DNA of 64,000 nt from Methanospirillum lacunae (GTDB taxonomy: Archaea; Halobacteriota; Methanomicrobia; Methanomicrobiales; Methanospirillaceae). The translations under genes and the position numbers were made by a program. The DNA lies in assembly GCF_046195335.1 (NCBI RefSeq), contig NZ_CP176093.1. One strand, 5' to 3'. The notes under the pieces were generated by a model. That model saw nothing but the letters and a program-made list of their open reading frames with translations, did not search any database and was not told where the DNA came from. Positions 26,351-33,708 of the stretch are shown piece after piece. Each line of letters starts with the position of its first letter. The first letter of the stretch is position 1.

Positions 26351-26389
26351 ATGATATGCCCATACTCTCGACATGAAATGGCATATCAT
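26351..26389 (-). promoter_or_regulatory. 10-bp inverted repeat at the start of the sheath-type gene 2 transcript
   Basis: ATGATATGCC (26351-26360) and GGCATATCAT (26380-26389) are perfect arms around 19 nt. A TATA candidate gatatttaaatc (about 26398-26408, minus strand) predicts a transcript start near 26375, so the repeat spans the start site and could be an operator rather than an RNA hairpin. The rest of the 26390-26672 gap is AT-rich, with a second TATA candidate aatttatg (26621-26628) for the plus-strand gene. Confidence 0.4.
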
Positions 26390-26672
26390 CCTGTCAAGAT
26401 TTAAATATCATTCGTAATATTTCCTTTCTTTCTCTTACAAAAATGAATTCACAAATTTAACATAGGATTTCTATCCGAGAAGAGGATAAAGAATTCCAAT
26501 ATTATAATCTATCACGCCAATTTCAAAGTTGGACTTTTATTAAATTTTTCTAAACATGTTTGATATTTATCAGGGCATATGAAGGTTTTGACCGTGCAAA
26601 ATGATAGAACGTGGAAGTCAAATTTATGTCAAGAAACCTTATCTCCATTCCCGGTTAACCTGACCGGATAAT

Positions 26673-27242
26673 ATGATCAACCGTACCGCATTGGTTCTCA
26701 TCATCGGTCTCTGTGCAGTCTGCTTACTTTCACTGCAGGCATCAGCCCTCCCGATGGTTGGATTTTCTCTCAAACCATCGCCAGCCTCCGGACCCTACCA
26801 GGATAAGGAATTTCTCGAACAGGCTAATACAACCATATATGGTCTCTCAAACAAGACACTGCCAACCGGAACAGCTCTGACAGATCTCAGGAATGCCCAG
26901 GGAAAGATGTCAAAAATGAATATCAGCCCTGCCCTTTATAGCAATGCAACCGACATCAATGCATTTATTTACTATACATGGAAGGCAGGAGATGAGTATG
27001 AAGATGCCTCAAGTCTTGGAGATAGTTTCTATTCACCTGTTACCTCTGACAGTTCCTTGTATGATGATGCTAACGAGTACTATGAAGCATCAAAAACCAC
27101 CTGGGACCGGATAAAGTCAAGATATCCGGGAGCAACGATCTATACTATGCCTAAACCGACAACTGTAATAGCAGATACGGGATCCTATGACCCCTACACC
27201 CATGGCTCAACCAATAAGGGTGCTCGTTCAGGACTTTGGTAA
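26673..27242 (+). CDS. Secreted protein of unknown function
   Basis: A 189-residue exported protein with a clear signal peptide (LVLIIGLCAVCLLSLQASA). The mature part is rich in Ser, Thr, Tyr and Asp with four N-x-S/T sites (for example NTT, NKT, NAT). No family is recognised and no catalytic motif is visible. The end is basic (GSTNKGARSGLW). A Rho-independent-like terminator follows. Confidence 0.6.
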   Translation: MINRTALVLIIGLCAVCLLSLQASALPMVGFSLKPSPASGPYQDKEFLEQANTTIYGLSNKTLPTGTALTDLRNAQGKMSKMNISPALYSNATDINAFIYYTWKAGDEYEDASSLGDSFYSPVTSDSSLYDDANEYYEASKTTWDRIKSRYPGATIYTMPKPTTVIADTGSYDPYTHGSTNKGARSGLW

Positions 27243-27249
27243 CTGTATT

Positions 27250-27280
27250 AGTCTTATACATAGACTGAATCCTTTTTTTT
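27250..27280 (+). terminator. Hairpin plus T8
   Basis: AGTCT (27250-27254) pairs with AGACT (27262-27266) and eight T follow at 27273-27280, right after the stop at 27242. Confidence 0.5.
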
Positions 27281-27343
27281 ACCATTTTGCACATCACCTA
27301 CGCGAACACAATGATTATCCCTGACCGGAGGTGACCTTGTAGT

Positions 27344-27769
27344 ATGGCACCAAAAACATTCGCCCTTTCAGTCAGGATCGTTCTTTTTGATCAACAAGGG
27401 CACATCCTCGTACTGAAACGCTCACAATCATCAAAGACCAATCCAGGGAAGTGGGAACTTCCGGGAGGAAAAATTAACGAATCAGAATCCTTTGATGCAG
27501 CTTTGCAGCGTGAAGTTCTTGAAGAAACCGGGTTTCAGGTCGTAATTCATACTGCTGCAGGAACTGCTATGCAGGAGACTGATGAATGGAGGGTTGTTCA
27601 CCTGGTAATGATTGGATCAATGATAAGCGGAGGGCTGGCCATAAGCAGTGAACATGAAGAATACCGTTGGGCATCCCCTCTTGAACTTGGAGGACTGGAT
27701 AAGGCTGACTGGTTTGATGAGTATTATAAAATGTATCTCCAGGCAATCCCTGCTGCACCCGAGAAATAA
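27344..27769 (+). CDS. Nudix hydrolase
   Basis: A 141-residue enzyme with a complete Nudix box starting at GGKINESESFDAALQ and ending REVLEETG (near residues 45-67), including the metal-binding REVLEE glutamates. It cleaves nucleoside diphosphates linked to another group. The size and the SVRIVLFDQQGHILVLKR start resemble the MutT/8-oxo-dGTP group, but the substrate cannot be read from sequence. The start has a strong cggaggtga ribosome site. It stands alone. Confidence 0.88.
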   Translation: MAPKTFALSVRIVLFDQQGHILVLKRSQSSKTNPGKWELPGGKINESESFDAALQREVLEETGFQVVIHTAAGTAMQETDEWRVVHLVMIGSMISGGLAISSEHEEYRWASPLELGGLDKADWFDEYYKMYLQAIPAAPEK

Positions 27770-27820
27770 GAAGATTAATGTATCCGGGCCTTAAAAACCA
27801 GGACCCTTACTCTTTATTCT

Positions 27821-28441
27821 TCAGAGGTCTTGCCCTCCATGATCCTGTAAGTTTGAAAATATATCAACTGCCAGATTGCTCATCTCCTGAATCCATGACT
27901 GGCGTTGTTCTACTGTACTAGTCACAACAATGCGGAGAATCCGGCGATGAAATTCTGTAACACCACACAGGCCAAAGACGCAATCACGCCAGATACGTTC
28001 AAGTGGATCACCAAAGACCAGATTCTCCCTTTCTTCTCTGGTATTTGAGGTATTGATTACAAGGGCTGCTCGAGCTTTCAGCAGGCCTTCAGGCACACCT
28101 TCGCCATTATCGTTTTTGATAAAGCGGTAAGCAACACCAGGCCTGATAATTCTATCAATCCATCCGGTGAGGATAGCAGGAGGCTGGCCCCACCAGTTCG
28201 GATGAACAACAACAATTCCTTCTGCTTGAGCAAGTTCAGAACAATGTCTGGCTATCACCGGATCAAGAGGAACATCACGGGGAATCTCATATGCAGGAAG
28301 GATCGGATCAAAGGCTTCAGAGTACAGATCATGAAAGATGACATCATGTCCCTTCTTTGTTAATGCCTGTCTTATCGCCTGGGCTATGGAATAATTAAAA
28401 CTTGAGATATCCGGATGGGCAAGGATGAGAAGAATTCGCAT
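27821..28441 (-). CDS. NAD(P)H quinone oxidoreductase, flavodoxin-like
   Basis: A 206-residue flavoprotein of the MdaB/KefF/NQO1 group. MRILLILAHPDISSFNYS is the FMN/FAD phosphate-binding start and VVVHPNWWGQPPAILTGWID the flavin-contacting block. It probably reduces quinones or other electrophiles by two electrons. Last gene of the operon 30861-27821. Its ATG overlaps the phosphatase stop by one base (TAATG). Confidence 0.85.
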   Translation of the reverse strand: MRILLILAHPDISSFNYSIAQAIRQALTKKGHDVIFHDLYSEAFDPILPAYEIPRDVPLDPVIARHCSELAQAEGIVVVHPNWWGQPPAILTGWIDRIIRPGVAYRFIKNDNGEGVPEGLLKARAALVINTSNTREERENLVFGDPLERIWRDCVFGLCGVTEFHRRILRIVVTSTVEQRQSWIQEMSNLAVDIFSNLQDHGGQDL

Positions 28442-28974
28442 TACTCAGATTTACAGGTCTCTTCTATTTCGCTCTTCTTCCGAAGTTCATCTGCACACCA
28501 GTCAATGAGGACCCTCTGGCCCATCCCTTCCGGCTCAGCATCTGCCATTCGCACAGCAGCAGCCCCGTCCTGGCGACTCATCCCAAGGGCCATAACAAGA
28601 ACTATGGCAAAGGTTCCGGTTCTTCCAATACCAGCCCCACAATGAACGAGTACTGCATCTCCGGCAAAGATACTCTTCGCCATAAGTTCGGAAAGAAAGA
28701 GAAATGTATCCCGATCATCCGGAACTCCATAATCGGAAATTGGAAAATGATGAAACAACCACGGATGTTTTCCAGTTGATATAGACGAGTAATAATCAGG
28801 TGATTTGTCAATTACCTCCTTTATTGGAGTCAGGCAGACCACATGACGAATCGAAAGTCTCAAGATCCGTGCATCAAATTCAGTTATCGACTCATATCTC
28901 CCCGGCATGGCAGTCAGATATAGTCTGCCAGGTATATCTTCAGGAAGGGGAACTCTGCGAAATATGTCTATCAC
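28441..28974 (-). CDS. Dual-specificity protein phosphatase
   Basis: A 177-residue phosphatase of the cysteine-dependent type: P-loop HCGAGIGRTG near residue 110 with nucleophilic Cys and Arg, and an upstream acid candidate in DYGVPDD. The family removes phosphate from Tyr/Ser/Thr of proteins, or from lipids and RNA caps. The N-terminus (IPGRLYLTAMPGRY) is the usual start of DSP-like folds. It overlaps the upstream membrane-protein gene by 35 nt and the next gene by 1 nt, so the operon is tight. Confidence 0.85.
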   Translation of the reverse strand: MIDIFRRVPLPEDIPGRLYLTAMPGRYESITEFDARILRLSIRHVVCLTPIKEVIDKSPDYYSSISTGKHPWLFHHFPISDYGVPDDRDTFLFLSELMAKSIFAGDAVLVHCGAGIGRTGTFAIVLVMALGMSRQDGAAAVRMADAEPEGMGQRVLIDWCADELRKKSEIEETCKSE

Positions 28975-29389
28975 GCTCTGAAATAGTCGTTCTCAGTGAG
29001 AACCATGAGCCAGTCATGATGATAAGGCTTGCCAATCCGAATGTCGTGAAACCTATCCAAACAGGCAGATAAAAAGTCCCCCAGGCTGCAAGTTCAACAA
29101 GATATAACAGGAAGAGCGGAACTGAACCCTGCACTCCGGCAAAAACATGTAACGACCTGCGATAGTATCCGTACGCTGCAATCAGGTATGTTATACCTGA
29201 AAAGAAACAGATTCCCGATTTCAAAAAGATCATCAGCATTCCACTTTCAGGATACAGATCACTGTGAATACGAAGTGCGAGGTCAGGATCGAAAAGTGCT
29301 GGTAAGCTTGCAACAAATATCAACCCGTTTAAAATGAGGAGAGCCAGAAAAAGAGGCTTTATCAATGAAAGGGAAAATTTTCCCGTCAT
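28940..29389 (-). CDS. Small membrane protein, four predicted segments
   Basis: A 149-residue protein with hydrophobic segments near residues 12-32, 53-73, 83-103 and 110-130. No family is recognised. ATG 29389 forms an ATGA overlap with the exporter stop; longer in-frame starts would lie inside the exporter. Genes before and after suggest a role tied to export or redox stress, but this is context only. Confidence 0.6.
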   Translation of the reverse strand: MTGKFSLSLIKPLFLALLILNGLIFVASLPALFDPDLALRIHSDLYPESGMLMIFLKSGICFFSGITYLIAAYGYYRRSLHVFAGVQGSVPLFLLYLVELAAWGTFYLPVWIGFTTFGLASLIIMTGSWFSLRTTISERDRHISQSSPS

Positions 29390-30861
29390 GAAGTCGCCTC
29401 TTTCATAGAGTTCCCATCGGATTTGATGGTGATCTGTGGAGTCAGCCTTACATCTTCGAGAAGCCATGTTGCAATAAAAGCAATTGCTACAAGAATTAGA
29501 CAAACGCCAAACACAAGAGCAATTGCATGTGCTAAAACTTCAGGTGAAACAGTGGTTATGTCAATCGAACCATTCGAACTTTGAATAGCACCATACATGA
29601 TAATCCCCAGAAGTGGAGTTATTATTGTAGCCCCCATATTCCGGGAGAATTGTAGTGAGGATGTAATTACCCCAATCTCTTTTTGAGTAAAGGCATTTTG
29701 TGCAGCAATTGATAAAAGTGGGTGCATAATTCCAGACCCATACCCAAGAAGAATGGAACCCAGGACAATCACCTCAAAGGACGTATCAGGTTTCAGCAGG
29801 GCAAAGATCACAGTTGCTATTCCAATGAGAATAAAACCAGACAAGGCCAGACTCCGGTATCGCCGGGTCCGTGAGATCATCTGACCGGTGACAACCGCTG
29901 CAAGAATCATCGAAAGTACCATTGGAGTGATTACAAGTCCGGCGGTACTTGCACTGGTTTTTTGAACATCCTGCATAAAAAGAGGCAGGTAGATAATCGC
30001 AACATAAAATATGGCATTCGAGAAAAATGCCGCAGCCATGCTAATAGAATAAACACGATTTTTAAACATCCGGATTGCTATGATGGGCTCTGATGCCTTA
30101 AGTTGCGTACGGATAAAGATAACGGAAATAGTCAGAGCAGCAATGAACATTCCCATGATCTCATAGGAAGTCCAACTATAGAATGAACCTGCAAGGGAAA
30201 GAGCAAGGAAGAGCGGAATTATTGCTGATGTAAATGTAACAATCCCTGCATAATCAATTGGACGAGAATGAGCTACCGGCGGGAGATCCGGAAACCACCC
30301 CTTTATCATGATAAGGGATGCTGTACCAAGTGGTATATTCAGAAAGAATACCCATTGCCACCCAACTGTTTCAGTGATAATGCCTCCAAGTGCAGGGCCG
30401 ATGATGCTGGCAATTCCATATACAGACGCTAAAATACCCATGTACTTTCCTCTCTGCCAAATTGGGAAAAGTTCTGCCACCATGATGAATGATACAGTCA
30501 TGAGTATTCCACCTCCAATTCCCTGGATAGTCCTGAAAAGAATAAGAGTAATCATGTCAGATGAAAGGCCGGAACCAATCGACCCGGCTATAAATATCAG
30601 GATACCAGTAATGAATACCGGTTTTCTGCCAAAAATGTCAGATAATTTTCCAAAAATTACAATCGCCAGTGTTGACGCTAGAAGGTACACGGTAAATGGC
30701 CAGACGTAGAGATCCATTCCATTGAGTTGATGTCCGATTGTTGGCATCACAGTGCTTACAATAGTCCCATCGAGAGCAGCTAATAAAAGCCCAAGCATCA
30801 CTCCTGCCATCAGAGCTGGAATCCGCGTAGGTATTGTGTTTTCAGGAAATGCTTCAGGCAT
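29386..30861 (-). CDS. MFS drug exporter, 14-segment DHA2/EmrB type
   Basis: A 491-residue transporter. LDGTIVSTVMPTIGHQL is motif D1 of the DHA2 family, GKLSDIFGRKPVF is motif A, and RTIQGIGGGIL is motif B. Motif C appears as SVYGIASIIGPALGG. It probably expels hydrophobic drugs or metabolites by proton antiport. First gene of a four-gene operon facing a TetR regulator, the usual layout of a regulated multidrug pump. A ggggg site precedes the start. Confidence 0.88.
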   Translation of the reverse strand: MPEAFPENTIPTRIPALMAGVMLGLLLAALDGTIVSTVMPTIGHQLNGMDLYVWPFTVYLLASTLAIVIFGKLSDIFGRKPVFITGILIFIAGSIGSGLSSDMITLILFRTIQGIGGGILMTVSFIMVAELFPIWQRGKYMGILASVYGIASIIGPALGGIITETVGWQWVFFLNIPLGTASLIMIKGWFPDLPPVAHSRPIDYAGIVTFTSAIIPLFLALSLAGSFYSWTSYEIMGMFIAALTISVIFIRTQLKASEPIIAIRMFKNRVYSISMAAAFFSNAIFYVAIIYLPLFMQDVQKTSASTAGLVITPMVLSMILAAVVTGQMISRTRRYRSLALSGFILIGIATVIFALLKPDTSFEVIVLGSILLGYGSGIMHPLLSIAAQNAFTQKEIGVITSSLQFSRNMGATIITPLLGIIMYGAIQSSNGSIDITTVSPEVLAHAIALVFGVCLILVAIAFIATWLLEDVRLTPQITIKSDGNSMKEATS

Positions 30862-31019
30862 CGCCTAGCCCCCGAAGTGAAATATTCAAGTGAATCTTAT
30901 CAGATCGTGGTTTTGAACTCATGAGTATGAATAAGGTCTTATTATTATTAATAATTACCAATGAGTAAGTTTTAAGACGAACTATTAAGCAATACAAAAT
31001 ACAATCTGATATCTGAAAT
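30862..31019. promoter_or_regulatory. Divergent regulatory region between the exporter operon and the TetR gene
   Basis: Contains two perfect palindromes, ACTCATGAGT (30917-30926) and ATTATTAATAAT (30944-30955), and a repeated atgagta (30921-30927 and 30961-30967). These are candidates for TetR operator half-sites. TATA-like stretches lie near 30990-31000 (plus). Confidence 0.4.
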
Positions 31020-31622
31020 ATGCCAAAGGTTATCCCCGAGTATAGAGAAGAAGCAAAAAAGAAGATCATTTCAGCCGGGTTCGAGATGATGTCACAAAAA
31101 GGGTATTGCGCAACTACCCTGGATGATATCGCCGGTCATGTAGGTGTAAGCAAGACAACATTATACCTGTACTTTTCAAACAAGGAAGACCTGGTCATTG
31201 AAATCATCAGGAGCGTCCATGCTGATATCGAGAACCAGGCTATTGAATTTTTTAAAACAGAACCAGTCCTTGATGCATATATTCATGTTTTGGATCTCCT
31301 CATGGGCAAGGATTTAAACAGGATTGGTTTCACCCATGATATCCTGGCTCTTTCAGCACGAAATCCAACAATCAGGACGATTCATCAGGAGCATATGAAC
31401 AAGATCATCGAAAAAGCCGCATTAGGGATTATGTGTCTTCAGAAAAGAGGTGAAGCACGAACAAATGCTGATCCACGCACAATGGCTCTTGCTTTGGTTT
31501 CGCTCATGAGCGGACTGAGTAGTCTGGCTCTGAAGGGTATTGAACCGGAAGAGATAAGACAACGTTTCTATGAAACCGGTAACATTATTCTGGGTATATC
31601 AGACATCAATAGAGATCAGTGA
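31020..31622 (+). CDS. TetR-family transcriptional regulator
   Basis: A 200-residue repressor-type protein. The N-terminal helix-turn-helix (ATTLDDIAGHVGVSKTTLYLYF, about residues 31-52) is diagnostic; the C-terminal ligand domain is helical. It probably represses the divergent exporter operon and itself, released by the pump's substrate. No ribosome site precedes the ATG, so the transcript may be leaderless. Confidence 0.88.
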   Translation: MPKVIPEYREEAKKKIISAGFEMMSQKGYCATTLDDIAGHVGVSKTTLYLYFSNKEDLVIEIIRSVHADIENQAIEFFKTEPVLDAYIHVLDLLMGKDLNRIGFTHDILALSARNPTIRTIHQEHMNKIIEKAALGIMCLQKRGEARTNADPRTMALALVSLMSGLSSLALKGIEPEEIRQRFYETGNIILGISDINRDQ

Positions 31623-31678
31623 GTATTCAATATTCTCAAACCACAACCACAATATAATCGGATGACAGAGAAAGGCGT

Positions 31679-31765
31679 ATGCCCGCCGACTCGTTTGTCC
31701 GTGGCATCGTTTCCGACTATCCTGAACTCTTCTTCGCAAGCACACCTCCCCCTGATTGGGATTAG
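31679..31765 (+). CDS. Possible 28-residue small protein
   Basis: A short frame begins MPADSFVRGIVSDYPELFFA and ends TPPPDWD, with protein-like composition. A TATA-like aatataat (31651-31658) sits about 25 bp before the ATG, as for a leaderless gene. It could equally be a gene remnant or chance. The surrounding 31623-32005 gap otherwise holds only the hairpins listed. Confidence 0.2.
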   Translation: MPADSFVRGIVSDYPELFFASTPPPDWD

Positions 31766-31846
31766 TAACCATATTACCATTCTGACTAGCCAGTGTGTGG
31801 CCCAGATCGGGAGATGAAACACTGGTGAACAAGTGACTTTTTTTGA

Positions 31847-31865
31847 TATGATGCCGGGCATCATA
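31847..31865. repeat. Perfect 9-bp palindrome with single-base centre
   Basis: TATGATGCC-G-GGCATCATA, preceded by seven T (31838-31844) and followed by five A. It could be an operator or, read on the minus strand, a hairpin preceded by T residues in the coding sense. No T-run follows it on either transcript, so a terminator call is weak. Confidence 0.35.
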
Positions 31866-31897
31866 AAAAGAAAACGTATTTCAAAGTATTTTTCAGA

Positions 31898-31919
31898 AAA
31901 TTTTTATTTATAAAAATTT
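31898..31919 (+). promoter_or_regulatory. TATA-containing AT palindrome upstream of the PII-like gene
   Basis: AAATTTTTAT-TT-ATAAAAATTT is a perfect 10-bp inverted repeat holding tttataaaaat, a likely TATA box. Transcription would start near 31937, leaving a leader of about 70 nt before ATG 32006. Confidence 0.5.
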
Positions 31920-32005
31920 CTCGACGTACACCTCTCATATCCCCAATTCCCCTATAGAGATTACTGTCAAAACCTATATTGTCAATCCGAAGAGATCTCG
32001 CTTCC

Positions 32006-32338
32006 ATGAAAAAGGTGGAAGCCTTCGTCAGAGCTGAGAAAATTACTGATGTCAGAAATGCCATGAAAGCCATGGGTCATGGTTCAATGATCAACTACGA
32101 CATATGGTACCGCGGAACGTCAAAAGAGATCAACCAGTATAATGTTGAGTCACTCTATGATTTCATGCCAAAAGTTAAGATTGAGATGGTAGTCGACGAT
32201 CATATCGTGGAAGAGATTGTAAACATACTCTGTGAGAGTGCATTTACTGGAAATATTGGAGACGGGAAAATATTCATCATCCCGGTTGAAGAAGCCATCA
32301 GGATTCAAACCAGAGAAAATGGGGATATGATCCTCTGA
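32006..32338 (+). CDS. Atypical PII-family signalling protein
   Basis: A 110-residue GlnB/GlnK-fold protein. The B-loop TGNIGDGKIFI, PKVKIEMVV and PVEEAIRIQT are conserved, so ATP/ADP binding looks possible. The T-loop region (residues 33-56) is two residues shorter than in GlnB and lacks GFGRQKG and the aligned Tyr51; the C-loop Arg103 position is Gln. It would therefore not be regulated by uridylylation and may have a different partner. ATG 32006 is chosen because it gives the classical start MKKVEAFV; TTG 31979 is poor. The next gene is a PRC/MgtE-N/CBS protein. No glnA, amt or nif gene is near. Confidence 0.8.
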   Translation: MKKVEAFVRAEKITDVRNAMKAMGHGSMINYDIWYRGTSKEINQYNVESLYDFMPKVKIEMVVDDHIVEEIVNILCESAFTGNIGDGKIFIIPVEEAIRIQTRENGDMIL

Positions 32339-32421
32339 ACTCCTCTACCCTTTTCAAAAATTCTAGTGCTATCCCTTATGACATCAGGTCACCAACCAGA
32401 TATACAGGGACCGGACCGCTT

Positions 32422-33696
32422 ATGATCGAGGGAGATCTATTCGCACGACCAATTAATGTTTCAATATATTATACAGAACTACTTTCCAAAAAGGTTACAA
32501 CCAATGGAAAAAGAATAGGAAGACTCCAGGATCTACTCATAATCGAAACACTGCGATGTCCGGAAGTAACCCACTTTATCGTTCAACGAGCAGGAAAACG
32601 ACCTTTCTTTGTTCCTTGGGAGAAGGTCATCTCAATCCATAATTCAACGATCGAGATTGCCCCTGACTCATTAAATGAATATGAACAGGAACCTGATACA
32701 GATAAGATCCCACTGCAACTGTTCATTCTGAATAAGAAGGTAATAGATCTCGAAGATCACGAGATCAGGCTTGTAAATGACATCAACCTTATCATCAACA
32801 TGTTCAACAAACTCCTTGTTTTTGAGGTTGATTTCAGCAAGATGGGATATCTTCGCAGGTACAGGCTCAGATGGCTGGCTGAGTTTATACAGGGAGGTAG
32901 GAATGAAGAGCGAACACTGGTTCCCTGGACCGATATCCAGCTCCTTCCACCTTCAACAGGAGAAGAAAAGCGGCGGTTCAATATCAAGTCACTGAAAGAT
33001 AAGCTTTCCCGGATGCATCCGGTTGATATTGCCGAGATCATTGAGGACATGGATCAGGAACAGCGTGCAGTGGTCTTTTCTGAACTTGACACCAGCACGG
33101 CATCTGATGCTCTCGAAGAAATTGCTCCACCCATTCAGCGTGAGATCGTTTCAGTACTCAGCCGTGAGAAGGCCGTTGCTGTAATAGATGAGATGACACC
33201 GGGTCAGGCTGCTGACATACTTGAAGGGATTCCATTTACCGATGCCAGGGATATCCTGAACACAATGACTCCCGACAAGGCTAAGAAGGTTAGATCCATC
33301 CTTGAAAAATCTGAAGAGAACATCCTCGATTATACCACAACAAAATTCATCATGCTTCCACCTGACGCAGAAGTAGGAAAAGTCAGGGATGAATACGCAC
33401 ACCTGGCACGGGATAAAGATGTTATCATGTATCTCTATATCGTGGACGATTCAGACATCCTACGGGGAATTGTCGATATCAAGGAACTCCTTCAGGCAGA
33501 GGACGATGCTACTCTCATTGACATCATGGTATATGAGATGATCACTCTTACCACCGAAAACACACTAAAAGACGCAGCAGAGGAATTTACAAGGTATGAT
33601 TTCCGTGCTCTACCGGTAATAGACCCGGACGGAAAGATCATCGGAGTGGTCCCATATCGCGATATCATGAAACTCAGACATCATCCGGTTGAATAA
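32422..33696 (+). CDS. Soluble PRC-barrel/MgtE-N/CBS protein
   Basis: A 424-residue protein without membrane segments. Residues about 8-80 and 90-180 look like two PRC-barrel modules (GKRIGRLQDLLI; MGYLRRYRLRW). Residues 195-300 match the superhelical N-domain of the Mg channel MgtE (HPVDIAEIIEDMDQEQR; TPGQAADILEGIP), and 305-424 hold a CBS pair (DATLIDIMVYEMITLTTEN; FRALPVIDPDGKIIGVV). MgtE-N and CBS together sense Mg2+ and nucleotides. With no pore, this is probably a regulator of a separate transporter. It follows the PII-like gene by 83 bp, hinting at a linked sensing task. Confidence 0.75.
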   Translation: MIEGDLFARPINVSIYYTELLSKKVTTNGKRIGRLQDLLIIETLRCPEVTHFIVQRAGKRPFFVPWEKVISIHNSTIEIAPDSLNEYEQEPDTDKIPLQLFILNKKVIDLEDHEIRLVNDINLIINMFNKLLVFEVDFSKMGYLRRYRLRWLAEFIQGGRNEERTLVPWTDIQLLPPSTGEEKRRFNIKSLKDKLSRMHPVDIAEIIEDMDQEQRAVVFSELDTSTASDALEEIAPPIQREIVSVLSREKAVAVIDEMTPGQAADILEGIPFTDARDILNTMTPDKAKKVRSILEKSEENILDYTTTKFIMLPPDAEVGKVRDEYAHLARDKDVIMYLYIVDDSDILRGIVDIKELLQAEDDATLIDIMVYEMITLTTENTLKDAAEEFTRYDFRALPVIDPDGKIIGVVPYRDIMKLRHHPVE

Positions 33697-33708
33697 AAAA
33701 CCAAGAGA

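Noticed and set aside
31616..31864. 82-residue minus-strand frame in the gap before the PII-like gene
   Set aside because: Composition and lack of promoter or ribosome site do not support it; the plus-strand 28-codon frame is only slightly better.
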